A stretch of DNA of 64,000 bases from CATQHB01 sp965262595 (GTDB lineage: Bacteria; Chloroflexota; Dehalococcoidia; Lucifugimonadales; UBA3495): contig OZ253548.1 in the NCBI GenBank assembly GCA_965262595.1, positions 3,348,001-3,412,000 on the forward strand, in the 5' to 3' direction. A program made the translations under genes and the position numbers. The notes beneath the pieces are model-generated. The model saw only the letters and a program-made list of their open reading frames with translations. It searched no databases and had not been told where the DNA came from. This document shows, piece by piece, positions 42,911 to 51,332 of this stretch. Position 1 is the stretch's first letter. Each line of letters opens with the position of its first letter.

Positions 42911-43117
42911 CTAAGGATACTCTGAATAAGTCATTAAACGCCCGCGCCTTCACCCCGTCGTTCTTGCGAAGGCAGTAGCCTGATACGTTAACGCCGTCAG
43001 CTCGTCGTTCCTGCGTTCGCAGGAACCTGAAACGTTGTGGACCGAGGTTCCTGCCTTCGCAGAAACGACGGGCGAGGGATAAACAGCCAGGTCAAGGACT
43101 TGTTCAGAGGTTCTTTA
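42911..43117. mobile_element. MITE-like element, family A, copy 2
   Basis: The left end CTAAGGATACTCTGAATAAG and right end (other strand) CTAAAGAACCTCTGAACAAG are inverted repeats. Inside are 'gttcctgcgttcgcaggaac' and 'gttcctgccttcgcagaaac' hairpins. Length ~207 bases. It lies upstream of the haloalkane dehalogenase gene. Same family as 33004-33159. Confidence 0.88.
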
Positions 43118-43315
43118 GATTATTTCGTGGGATATTCATCAGATTCTTGCTGGCGAAACGCCCAAGCGTGAGGGCCAGTTTACCATAATCGTAGCTCCGG
43201 GCGCATTTTCGTTTTGAGGAAGCGCAGCAGCGCAGCGGGCGCCTTTCTCACGACTGCCTGGATTCCGGCGCCGGCCGCTCCATTCTAAAACAGGTTTTTC
43301 AGGCGCGGGCGGCGT

Positions 43316-44356
43316 TCATACTTTGTAGCACGCGACGAAGTGGCCCGATGCCTTTTCCTCCGTTGGAGGGTGCGGGTTGTCGCGACAGAAGTCGGTGGCG
43401 ATGGGACACCGGTCGTAGAAGCGGCACCGGGGCGGAGGGTCAATTGGCGCGGTCACGTCGCCCTTAATGTCGGGTTCGGCGCGGCGGTGTGTCGGGTCGG
43501 GAACCGGCACCGCGGACAGAAGCGCCCTGGTGTATGGGTGGAGCGGGTTGCGCAGCAGTTCTTCGGTATTCGCCGGCTCCACTATTTTCCCCAGGTACAT
43601 TACGGCGATTCGGTGGCACATATAGCGAGCCACCGCCAGGTCATGGGTGACGTACAGGTAGGTAATTTCCAGGTTCCGGGCCAGCTCCTGCATTAAGGCC
43701 ATGATGCCGGTGCGGCTGGAAACGTCCAGCATGGAGGTGGGTTCGTCCGCCACCACAAAGGACGGGCCGATGATCAGGGCGCGGGCAATCGCCACCCGCT
43801 GCCGCTGCCCTCCCGAAAGCTCGTGGGGGTGCCGGAACAAGAAGGTATCCGCCGGGGTGAGTCCCACCTGGTTTAGAATGTCGGTCACGCGGCCCACCCG
43901 GTCCAGCACGTCGCCGATTCCCTGGACGGACAGGGGTTCGGCAACGGTGTCATAAATGGTCCGCCTGGGGTTTATTGATTCGTAGGGGTCCTGGAAAATC
44001 ATCTGGGCCTGCCGGCGGAAGGCTTTCAACTGCCTTCCTCGTAGCGTGGACGCATCCACCGGGCCTTCCGGGTCGCCGTCGCCTGCGGACGGGTCGGGAA
44101 AGCGAAAAAATATGTCCCCTTCCGTGGGTTCCAACAGCTTGACCAGCAATTTGCCTACGGTGGTCTTGCCACAACCCGACTCGCCGACCACACCCAGGCT
44201 TTCGCCGCGGGCCAGTTGGAAAGAGACCCCGTCCACCGCGTGGATGAAGCTGGAGGGCTTCCGGAACAGGTTCCGCGTCACCGGGAACCGCTTGGTCAGC
44301 CCTTTCACTATTAACAGGGACTCGGGGTTCACTTCATTCCGGTCGGAAGTTTCCAT
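43316..44356 (-). CDS. dppF: Oligopeptide/dipeptide ABC transporter ATP-binding protein
   Basis: A 346-aa ABC ATPase of the DppF/OppF type. Walker A is GESGCGKTTVG, signature LSGGQRQRVAIARAL, Walker B FVVADEPTSMLD, and the His switch YVTHDLAVA. The C-terminal oligopeptide extension has CRFYDRCPIATDFC, the Cys cluster typical of the family. Its own operon is broken: only the 3' end of a dppD-like gene (44373-44618) and the 5' end of a binding-protein gene (49380-49892) remain, with a foreign island between. So this subunit is probably orphaned and may be non-functional in transport. Confidence 0.92.
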   Translation of the reverse strand: METSDRNEVNPESLLIVKGLTKRFPVTRNLFRKPSSFIHAVDGVSFQLARGESLGVVGESGCGKTTVGKLLVKLLEPTEGDIFFRFPDPSAGDGDPEGPVDASTLRGRQLKAFRRQAQMIFQDPYESINPRRTIYDTVAEPLSVQGIGDVLDRVGRVTDILNQVGLTPADTFLFRHPHELSGGQRQRVAIARALIIGPSFVVADEPTSMLDVSSRTGIMALMQELARNLEITYLYVTHDLAVARYMCHRIAVMYLGKIVEPANTEELLRNPLHPYTRALLSAVPVPDPTHRRAEPDIKGDVTAPIDPPPRCRFYDRCPIATDFCRDNPHPPTEEKASGHFVACYKV

Positions 44357-44372
44357 TGCCTACCTATTGCGC

Positions 44373-44618
44373 CTATTCCGACGCATTATCCGGGCCGGTG
44401 GGAGACAGGGTTTCGTCCAGGGGATGCCAGCAGGCGGCCCATTGACTGCCCCGGCTAACCCGGGGAGGCCGTTCTTCCCGGCACACCTCGGTAGCGTGGG
44501 GGCAACGGGGATGGAAGGGGCAGCCCGGTGGTGGATCTATCAAGTCGGGAGGCCGGCCCGGGAGGCCGGCCGGGAGGGTAGCCAAGGGCCGTTTCTCGCC
44601 GCTGACGCTGGGGTCTGA
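44373..44618 (-). pseudogene. dppD: 3' fragment of a dppD-like ATPase gene
   Basis: Only the C-terminal ~80 codons remain. The translated end (SGEKRPLATLPAGLPG, DLIDPPPGCPFHPRCPHATE) is the oligopeptide-ATPase C-terminal Cys region. No Walker motifs precede it: the frame meets the island repeat at about 44619. It lies 16 bases upstream of dppF on the same strand, in the usual operon order. Confidence 0.88.
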
Positions 44619-44648
44619 CTTAAATTAATACAAAGGTGAAATGTGCAT
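44619..44648. repeat. Island-border repeat, copy 1
   Basis: Contains TAAATTAATACAAAGGTGAA. It matches the inverse of 44757-44788 at about 23 of 28 positions and abuts the broken dppD end. Confidence 0.8.
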
Positions 44649-44756
44649 ACGGATTTAGGTAAAGGAGAGAGTTTAAAAGGTGGTGTCTGGCTGTTATCCA
44701 AGCTTGGACAGAAGAACTTCTCTGGCGTGCCCCAGCCAATCCTTATCGTCTCACAA

Positions 44757-44788
44757 ATGTAGATTCCACCTTTGTATTAGCTTAGGTA
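44757..44788. repeat. Island-border repeat, copy 2 (inverted)
   Basis: Contains ATTCCACCTTTGTATTAGC. With copy 1 it brackets a ~170-base gene-free stretch (44619-44788) that looks like a small inverted-repeat element. Read in reverse it matches copy 3 at 49376-49404 at 22 of 29 positions. Confidence 0.8.
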
Positions 44789-44842
44789 CAGCTGCCTTTT
44801 CACTGTAGGAAAATCCCTCAGTGGCAAGGTCATCACTTGCAG

Positions 44843-45685
44843 CTATAAACCGCAATGCCCCTCGCACTCGTTGATAAAGCCGTTAACTTCTTGGGTTTGG
44901 CTATCAAGCTCAATAGCTTCAGCCAGCGGTATGCGGCGGTGGTGGAGGTAAGCCAGCTTGCGGAACATACGCCCGGCGTTGTGTTCGGGGGATCGGAGCA
45001 TGGTGTCAATTTCTACGGCTTCTTCATATAGTTCGGGTTCGCTGTTTTTGATTTCAACCCAGCTAGACGAACTGCGGAACGGGCAACCGATGCAGGCACT
45101 GCGGGTGAGGCTGCGTCGAGGATAGTGGAGGTTGAACCATTCCAGACATTGGTCTCGGCTCATGGGTACATCATTAATCAGCGGGTAACGGTGGTTTATC
45201 CACCATTGGCGGCTGGGCTTAATCCTCATGGCTTCATCGGTAGTGATGCCTAACCACATCTCGACGTTGGTTCCATTAGACATTGGTTGTCGAGGATTCA
45301 GACCTAGCAATTTCTGGACTTTGCGCTGAATTGGGGCGATTTTGTAATCGCTAGTGCATTGTCGCCAATTGACACCTGCTGGGGTGTTATCCCTTTCGGC
45401 GAGATAAACTGGAATCGTCAACCACGGTCGTCCTCTGACATTGACTCCATCCTTAACGTCGTTCTTGAGATTCCGGCCGCTGTCGACTTTATAAATAGGA
45501 AATGAGACTTTACGCTTCAGCCACTGCAAGTTCCTGTACACTGCCGACGGCTCCCAGCCGGTGTCGGCAAAGATAGCGCAATCCGGCTTCGGACCGAAGG
45601 CTCCCTGGTCAGCCAGCAATGCCATCACCGTGCTCTGTACGCCCCCGCCCAGACTCAGGACACGGAGGGCCGGAGGTGATTTCAG
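44843..45685 (-). CDS. PP-loop PAPS-reductase-family enzyme, probably CTG-initiated
   Basis: An adenine-nucleotide alpha-hydrolase/PAPS reductase-like protein. The PP-loop is VLSLGGGVQSTVMALLAD (residues ~9-26), followed by FADTGWEPSAVYRNLQWL, the family motif RQCTSDYKIAPIQRKVQ, and SACIGCPFRSSSSW plus C-terminal CEGHCGL, which could bind a metal or Fe-S cluster. The canonical starts (GTG/ATG at 45628) would cut off the PP-loop. A CTG at 45685 overlaps the upstream TGA as CTGA, so coupled CTG initiation is likely. Relatives include DndC, the BREX PAPS-reductase protein and phage enzymes, suggesting ATP-driven sulfur or nucleotide chemistry. It is last in a four-gene island. Confidence 0.8.
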   Translation of the reverse strand: MKSPPALRVLSLGGGVQSTVMALLADQGAFGPKPDCAIFADTGWEPSAVYRNLQWLKRKVSFPIYKVDSGRNLKNDVKDGVNVRGRPWLTIPVYLAERDNTPAGVNWRQCTSDYKIAPIQRKVQKLLGLNPRQPMSNGTNVEMWLGITTDEAMRIKPSRQWWINHRYPLINDVPMSRDQCLEWFNLHYPRRSLTRSACIGCPFRSSSSWVEIKNSEPELYEEAVEIDTMLRSPEHNAGRMFRKLAYLHHRRIPLAEAIELDSQTQEVNGFINECEGHCGL

Positions 45686-46491
45686 ATCTGCTTTGATGGC
45701 AAAGGTGCTTTTGGGCGAGGCTTGGCCTCCTCTACAATAGCCCGTATATTACCGTCATCCAGTGTACCCAGGTCGATGGCTCCCCCTCGTTCGTTGATGT
45801 TGGCTAGCCATTCACTGGCAGGCACAGCTCTCGTTAGAAACCCCCGGTGTTCATCGTCCAACGCAGAGTCCCAAATGATACCCATTAGCTTGGAATTCGC
45901 CAGCAGATAGGGGCGCCGGAGGGTTTGATGAAAGAGTCCTACGTTGGTGTCGTCTGCGCCTGCCAGCCCGTTCAGCAATTCTTCCACAGGATGATCTGAA
46001 TAAGCAACGATTCGATGGGCCAGAGTATGAAGTGTGAATAGCCTCATGCTAGCATTGGATTCCCGATTGGCTGTGTTAGCTTTCAACCAATGAGCCGCCA
46101 CGAACTCCCTTTCCACAGTTCGCCTAGTTCTTGCTGAACTCCATCTGATTGGGACATACTGTCCCAGAGCAAAGCAGTTGATAGTTGCCCACAACCTTTC
46201 ATTATGCCATTCCCGAAGGCTCAACCCAGGTAAAGCTTGACCCAAGATGAGGGCATTGAGGGCGTCATCCACAGGCCCCTCTTTTGGATTTTCATTCAGT
46301 GGGGCAAGTGAAGTGTCCAAATTGATTGTTTCAGCCCACAATTTGTCCTGGCTTCCTTCCTTCGTTACTCCAACCATGGCTTCTTTGAGTTTCTCATGAT
46401 CCGGCGAAGTAAAGAGGTCCGGTCGGCGTTTCGAGAGAGCATCAAGGGCTTGGTAACCGATGTTGCTGACGATCTGCAACTGTTCCATCAC
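45682..46491 (-). CDS. Unrecognised island protein, 269 aa
   Basis: I do not recognise this family. The sequence is helical and soluble, with conserved-looking aromatic and charged patches (LSLREWHNERLWATINCFALGQYVPIRW, EREFVAAHWLKANTANRES, SMRLFTLHTLAHRIVAYSDH). A basic C-terminus ends in PKAPLPSKQI. There is no signal, membrane helix or clear catalytic motif. Its stop (TGA) overlaps the CTG start of the PP-loop gene, and its ATG is 12 bases after the stop of the upstream gene, so all are co-translated. Composition is A/T-rich like the rest of the island. It may be a structural or adaptor subunit; that is inference from position. Confidence 0.78.
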   Translation of the reverse strand: MMEQLQIVSNIGYQALDALSKRRPDLFTSPDHEKLKEAMVGVTKEGSQDKLWAETINLDTSLAPLNENPKEGPVDDALNALILGQALPGLSLREWHNERLWATINCFALGQYVPIRWSSARTRRTVEREFVAAHWLKANTANRESNASMRLFTLHTLAHRIVAYSDHPVEELLNGLAGADDTNVGLFHQTLRRPYLLANSKLMGIIWDSALDDEHRGFLTRAVPASEWLANINERGGAIDLGTLDDGNIRAIVEEAKPRPKAPLPSKQI

Positions 46492-46503
46492 AGTAAATTC
46501 TCC

Positions 46504-47331
46504 TTAAGTTGCTTCGGTCAGCAATTTCTCAAAAGGCTTGCCGAAAATAATTTGTGCCATTCGGAAAGGTTCAATACCTTCCTGTTGCCGCTCTCGCAAC
46601 CGGTGAAACCATCCTTGGGGATAGGCATCTTCCGCATCTTCCGGTGAAGTACTATATACGATACAACAGGCTTGCACTAATGCGCTCATGTAAAAACTTG
46701 CCAAGGCAATAGGCTCGTCGTTCCGTAGCTGAAGGACCTGATTGTAAGTCGTTTCGTGCATGATGATCTTTATTTGGCGGTCGGTAATATTGGTGACAAT
46801 GTCGAGTTCACCCGGTGGAATTTTCCCAGACAGGTCTTCCTCAAAAGCCATAAGAGGATCTTCTCTGCTTTGGTCTCTCTGAATATTGAACTCCTGCCTT
46901 TCGGCTGCGGCGAGCGGTTGCCTTAAGCTCACATCCAAAGGAACGCCCAATTGAACGTACTCTGGATGAATGTCGCTGCCGGCCAGCGAGATTGGTTCAA
47001 TGCTGATAACGAACGAGTGGACTTCCACGGTTCCGTCCAGTTGTTCTTGTGGGATATTGGCAGATATGGTGAATTCTCCGCTTGGGGCTTCATAATCGCC
47101 ACGGTACAGAGTGCTGGTGCAGTAAATCATTGCCTTACATTTGGCTCTGCCCTCCCGCACGCATTGGCTAAGAAATGGTTCTTTCAAATGGAATTGAATG
47201 GTGAAGGCGATTGTACCTTCAGGGTCCAAGACAGGCGGCGTGAGGGTGGTTGTGAACTCACCATCGGGATAGTCGTCATTGTTAGGAGAAAGCACAGGAT
47301 ATAGCAGATGTCTCTTAGCGTCGTATTTCAC
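46504..47331 (-). CDS. Unrecognised island protein, 275 aa
   Basis: I do not recognise this family. The N-terminal half is beta-rich (FTTTLTPPVLDPEGTIAFTIQFHL, YEAPSGEFTISANIPQEQLDG, VEVHSFVISIEPISLAG). The C-terminal half is helical (TTYNQVLQLRNDEPIALASFYMSALVQACCIVY, FRMAQIIFGKPFEKLL). No membrane helix or catalytic signature is seen. Its start overlaps the stop of the GHKL ATPase gene by four bases (ATGA), so it is tightly coupled to it and probably forms a complex with it. A/T-rich composition matches its neighbours. Confidence 0.8.
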   Translation of the reverse strand: MKYDAKRHLLYPVLSPNNDDYPDGEFTTTLTPPVLDPEGTIAFTIQFHLKEPFLSQCVREGRAKCKAMIYCTSTLYRGDYEAPSGEFTISANIPQEQLDGTVEVHSFVISIEPISLAGSDIHPEYVQLGVPLDVSLRQPLAAAERQEFNIQRDQSREDPLMAFEEDLSGKIPPGELDIVTNITDRQIKIIMHETTYNQVLQLRNDEPIALASFYMSALVQACCIVYSTSPEDAEDAYPQGWFHRLRERQQEGIEPFRMAQIIFGKPFEKLLTEAT

Positions 47332-49268
47332 TTCGATGCCTCGCCGGACTTCAAATAGAATGACTTCAGCGATTGACCATTCTTGGTGACAGGCTCTCTA
47401 GTGTGAAACTCCATCACCACCCTATTCGTACCGTTCTGTGGTTTTAAAGTCCGGATGGCGTCATTCTTGGTACTGACGGTTTTACCATTTACTTTGGCGG
47501 TTGCCTGAAGTCCAACGGGCTTTTCGGAACCGTCCTCCCCCACCGTAACCAGTTTGACGTTGGTTAACTCTCTGCCGGGATCATCGAAAGTCACAATTAA
47601 GGAATGAGTGCTGTTGACATCCTTTTGTGCCATCCTCAGCCCGCCAAAGATATGCGGCTGGTTCAGGACGCGACGATTAAGCTTCTTCTTTGTTGGCGTC
47701 CGTACTCCGCCTCCTCCGGTCCCTCCTCCGGTCCCTCCCCCACTACCTGAACCGCCGGGCACAATTACGTTTGTTAGTCGCCTAGAACGACTCTGGAAAG
47801 GGGAAACGCCACTAGTCACCAGTTTGGGAGGCGTAATTGTGATATGGAATTGTGGGGCACCACTCCCTTCGGCAGGGTCGGCCTCCCCTTCCAAAGATAT
47901 GTACTTATTCAACTCGTTGGCTTCTCCAACGCGGCTAGTAATTTCCCGATGGGTCTTTTCTCTCAGTTGTGCCTTGACCCAAGTTGCCAACTTACCTAGC
48001 TGCCTATCGGCTTGACGGCGTCGGACCTGGTCGATGATATTGTCCGTGCGAATCTCGTCGTGACTGGTAGATTCTGAGTCCTTCAAGAGCGATGTGTGGT
48101 CTGGAGAAAGGCACTCGATAATAGCAGTGAAACCTTTGGCTTGGCGAGGAAAGCTGCTTTCTCGCCTCATACCCCGTAGGTTCATGCGGGACAATTGATC
48201 GGTGATAAGCATACCTGAGTCTCTGACTATGGCGACCTCCCGCTGGGTACGCTCAGGGTCCTCGTACACGGTTAGGTAGAGATTCACTTGGCCTATACCG
48301 TCTATGGAAATGGTTTCGATAGGACCTTGGGTGGTCGCCACCATGAAGTTGAGGGTTTCTTCGTCTAATGAGTCCTGGTCGATGCTCGCTATCTCCTTCG
48401 CTTTCTCCATGATGTTGTTGGCATTGACGACAACACCGGAGATGTCGAACACGACCTTGCCTTTGATGATGCTGTGAAAGAAGTTGGTGATTGCTGCTGC
48501 GGTTGCTAATCTCCGCCAGTCTTTTTCCTCCGGTACCTGGAAGCCAACTATGTAAAGGTCTAGGCCGGGGGATTCTTTACGGAATCGTGGGTGAATGTTG
48601 CCGTCTTCCAGAGCGTTGAAGCCTGTATCTCCCAAATAACCTTCATGGCTGTAATGAGTCTCCTTTTCTTCGTGGGATACCAGCATGGAGCGACCAATGA
48701 ACAGGCTCTTGGAAGCCTTATTGTTGCTGGTCTTGAAGTTCGTCGAGTAGAGAACTGTTCTGGGGACGCTGATGGTGTAGGGAGCGTTTTTACCGATTCC
48801 GTGGGAGCCGCCGCTATCCGCACTTGCTTTTACGTCTACTCCCTCCGCGTTGGTCAGTGCTTCCCACATACTGGCCCCGTCCTCTTCCTGAGGGATGTCG
48901 GAAGCTCCAGTGGTGTTATCTTCGGAAATTATTAGAGTGGGTATGAAACCGGCCTGGACAGATTTTTCCATGTACGCCAGTAGGGATTCTAAATGAGGCT
49001 TGTCGTGGGGGACCTTGGAAGTGCTTACACTCGCCTTGATGTGCCTCAGCAGGCTTTCTCCGCCAATGTGGTCAACATCCAAGTCTTCCTGCCGGATGCT
49101 GATGGTAACGGGGGTGTCGTGGTCTGCCACGGCGTCCAGCGAGTTTTGCACTGTTTCCCGGATGACATTCTGAAAGCGATCTCCAGTAAAGTGAGCAGCT
49201 CCCTGATTGTTGAACCCTACCCTCTTCCGGTTGAGATTTTCCGGGAATTGCCAAGTGTTTTCAGGCAC
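47328..49268 (-). CDS. GHKL-type (MORC/Hsp90-like) ATPase, island protein
   Basis: A 646-aa ATPase. N-box: VIRETVQNSLDAV (E38, N42, D45). G1: LIISEDNTTGAS (D117). G2/lid: SGGSHGIGKNAPYTIS (residues ~152-167). This is the Bergerat fold of GHKL ATPases. A middle domain follows (~170-430), then helices and a Gly/Ser/Thr linker (residues ~505-521), then a beta-rich C-terminal domain (~535-646, STHSLIVTFDDPGRE). Bacterial MORC-like proteins of this form occur in defence and restriction clusters and may clamp DNA or protein. The start is GTG behind AGGAGG. It is first in the four-gene operon. Family level is firm; role is inferred. Confidence 0.87.
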   Translation of the reverse strand: MPENTWQFPENLNRKRVGFNNQGAAHFTGDRFQNVIRETVQNSLDAVADHDTPVTISIRQEDLDVDHIGGESLLRHIKASVSTSKVPHDKPHLESLLAYMEKSVQAGFIPTLIISEDNTTGASDIPQEEDGASMWEALTNAEGVDVKASADSGGSHGIGKNAPYTISVPRTVLYSTNFKTSNNKASKSLFIGRSMLVSHEEKETHYSHEGYLGDTGFNALEDGNIHPRFRKESPGLDLYIVGFQVPEEKDWRRLATAAAITNFFHSIIKGKVVFDISGVVVNANNIMEKAKEIASIDQDSLDEETLNFMVATTQGPIETISIDGIGQVNLYLTVYEDPERTQREVAIVRDSGMLITDQLSRMNLRGMRRESSFPRQAKGFTAIIECLSPDHTSLLKDSESTSHDEIRTDNIIDQVRRRQADRQLGKLATWVKAQLREKTHREITSRVGEANELNKYISLEGEADPAEGSGAPQFHITITPPKLVTSGVSPFQSRSRRLTNVIVPGGSGSGGGTGGGTGGGGVRTPTKKKLNRRVLNQPHIFGGLRMAQKDVNSTHSLIVTFDDPGRELTNVKLVTVGEDGSEKPVGLQATAKVNGKTVSTKNDAIRTLKPQNGTNRVVMEFHTREPVTKNGQSLKSFYLKSGEASK

Positions 49269-49373
49269 AGTCCACCCTCCTGACCTAATGGTTGGGCTAC
49301 CGGAGTCACCACATCACAAAAGGGTATAAGGGTCTATGAATCTGTGGATTGCTTTGGCTGTCAGGAAGGTATT

Positions 49374-49404
49374 ACTAAACTAAAGCCAAGGTGGAATGTA
49401 GGTT
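49374..49404. repeat. Island-border repeat, copy 3
   Basis: Contains CTAAAGCCAAGGTGGAATG. It abuts the broken 3' side of the binding-protein gene. It matches the border repeat at the other end of the island (44757-44788, reversed), so the island is flanked by related ~28-base inverted repeats. Confidence 0.75.
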
Positions 49405-49892
49405 TGACCCTCGACGGTTTCCTCCCGAAGGGCCGATGGGAAATCCGTCGCAAGGGAGGGTATCCAGTCAAATCGCTGATCGGAGTAGGTGTATAGTCCG
49501 GGCTTGGCGCCCGCCAGAACGTACCGGTTCCAGATGGTGGTATCCGGGCCCAGGTAAGCCCAGGTGTTGGAGGTGGTCAAGTCCTCAGAAATGCCTAGTT
49601 GGTAAACATTTTCCGCACTCCCGGAACCGGCCTCAGTTGCCGCGGGCGGCCGGGTTGTTTCAGTTTGAGGAGTGGTGACTTGGGAAGGTATAGTCGGCGC
49701 AGGCGCTGCCTGGGATGCGCCGGTCGGAGAGGTGTCAATAGCGGATGCATCGGTTTGAGCTGCGGCCGCGGGGCCCGGGGTGGGCGTAACGACCACTTCC
49801 TTGATCCCTTCCACTTCTCGGGTGCACCCCAATAGGAACAACAGGGCCAGGATAAGGCTGAAGCCGACAAGCCATCTGGTTGTATGTACCAT
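49380..49892 (-). pseudogene. 5' fragment of an oligopeptide-binding lipoprotein gene (dppA/oppA-like)
   Basis: A 170-codon remnant. The signal and lipobox (SLILALLFLLGC) are intact, followed by a Thr/Pro-rich spacer and the start of the mature domain, QLGISEDLTTSNTWAYLGPD, ending GLYTYSDQRFDWIPSLATDF. The binding core of about 400 further residues is missing: after EGQTY the frame runs into the island repeat and stops. It is the 5' end of the same peptide-transport operon whose 3' end is dppD-dppF at 43316-44618. AAGGGG lies upstream of the ATG at 49892. Confidence 0.87.
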
Positions 49893-50392
49893 CACTGCTA
49901 CCCCTTATGGAAAGCAAAAATCCACCCTGGAGTTAACAGGAAAGCGTAGTCCGGTCAAGAATGAAGTTCGGGTTGTCCCACGTCCGTTTCCTCCGGCGGC
50001 GATTTCCGGCAGTTTACGTAACGTCAGGTTGAGTGCAGGCTTCGGAGTGGTGGTCGGTGGTGGTCGGTGGTGGTCGGTGGGTGGTCGGTGTCACGGAAGC
50101 GGTTCAACCCCTCAGTTATCAGCTTCAGCTTCACTTCAGCATCACCGGCACACATTTTGCCCAATTATCCCATCGGAGAACCTGCCAAGTCGCGGTGGAA
50201 ATCCCCAATAGCCCCGCCCAACGCCGCCCGTTGGTTGACGGGAGATTGAGAGGCATTTAGACTCCAGACTAGGAATGCCGCCGGTCTCCTATCCGAGAGA
50301 TTAGCCGGTTAGTCGCCCGGCCGGCCATTGGGACCGGCCCTTGGCCTTTGCCAGGGCGGGCAAGCCGGAGACCAGGCCGCTGGAGGGGTTAG
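49893..50392. other. Intergenic region with a 10-bp tandem repeat
   Basis: About 500 bases between divergent genes. No coding frame is supported. The clearest feature is four copies of TGGTCGGTGG at ~50047-50091. The remainder is mixed sequence with no recognised RNA or promoter. Confidence 0.5.
50047..50091. repeat. 10-bp tandem repeat, about four copies
   Basis: Consecutive TGGTCGGTGG units, the last shifted by one inserted G. Intergenic. Confidence 0.9.
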
Positions 50393-51319
50393 ATGTCCGG
50401 ATCAACCGCCGCCGATTACGTTACCAAGGTCAGGAAACCCAACGACATTGACCGGTTCTGGGAAGACGTGCTGGCCCAGACTGCCGCCATTCCCCTGGAC
50501 CCGGAGCTGGTTCATGACCCCTTGCGTTCCTCGGCGGAAGTTGACGTGTTCCGGGTTTCTTACACCAGCCTGGACCGAGTGCGTATCGCCGGGTGGTATG
50601 CCCGGCCCAGGGAAAGGGATGGTATCTTACCGGGGCTGCTGCAAGTCCCGGGCTACTCCATGGAGCCGCCGATTCCCAAGGTCTGGGCCGCCCAAGGTTA
50701 CGCCGCCTTCAGCGTTGCCCCGCGGGGGAAGCTGGGCAGCAACCGCCAGTTCAACCCCGGATATCCGGGTCTGCTTACCTACGGCATTGTGGACCGGAAC
50801 ACCTACTCCTACCGGGGCTTCTATATGGACGCCTGCCGCGGTGTGGACTTTCTCCTGAACCAGGACGAAGTGGACCGCAGCCGGATCGGCGTTACCGGTC
50901 ATAGCCAGGGCGGTGGTCTGTCCGTTGTCACCGCCGCCTTGCGTCCGGAGATAAAGACAGCCACCGCCGGCGCTCCGTTCCTGTGCGGGATCATGGACGC
51001 GGTGGAATTGACCGACTCCTATCCCTACCAGGAGATAGCCGACTACTTGAGGCTGAATCCGGAAAGACGTCCGCGGGTGGAAGAGACCCTGGCTTACTTT
51101 GACGGTATCAACCTGGCCCACCGGATTACCTGCCCGATAATCGTCAGCGTGGGGCTGCAAGACAGTACTTGCCCCCCGGAAACCGGCTATGCTATGTTTG
51201 ACGCCATTGGCAGCGCCGACAAGCGGATGTACGCCTACGACGGACACGGTCACGACGCCAATAACCACCAGCATGGGGCCGTCATTGACGCCTTCCTGGA
51301 CCAGCATCTGAAGCATTAA
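50393..51319 (+). CDS. Acetylxylan esterase/cephalosporin-C deacetylase-like hydrolase
   Basis: A 308-aa alpha/beta hydrolase of the AXE1 family. The nucleophile elbow is GVTGHSQGGGLSVV (the Ser in GHSQG). The Asp is in VSVGLQDSTCPPETGYAMF and the His in YDGHGHDANNH, giving a full triad. YRGFYMDACRGVDFLLNQDEVD is typical of the family. It removes acetyl groups from sugars or related esters. No signal peptide is present, so it acts in the cytosol. A paralogue follows after 13 bases, and the two are probably cotranscribed. Confidence 0.87.
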   Translation: MSGSTAADYVTKVRKPNDIDRFWEDVLAQTAAIPLDPELVHDPLRSSAEVDVFRVSYTSLDRVRIAGWYARPRERDGILPGLLQVPGYSMEPPIPKVWAAQGYAAFSVAPRGKLGSNRQFNPGYPGLLTYGIVDRNTYSYRGFYMDACRGVDFLLNQDEVDRSRIGVTGHSQGGGLSVVTAALRPEIKTATAGAPFLCGIMDAVELTDSYPYQEIADYLRLNPERRPRVEETLAYFDGINLAHRITCPIIVSVGLQDSTCPPETGYAMFDAIGSADKRMYAYDGHGHDANNHQHGAVIDAFLDQHLKH

Positions 51320-51332
51320 CGGACTTGACGAT

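Noticed and set aside
44843..45628. Taking the first GTG/ATG as the start of the PP-loop gene
   Set aside because: It removes the conserved SLGGGVQS nucleotide loop that is encoded in the same frame just upstream.
44843..49268. Island as a dnd phosphorothioation or BREX system
   Set aside because: Only one PAPS-reductase-like protein is shared in kind. There is no dndB/D/E, pglX, pglZ, brxC or brxL gene, and the ATPase is GHKL, not AAA+ or ABC.
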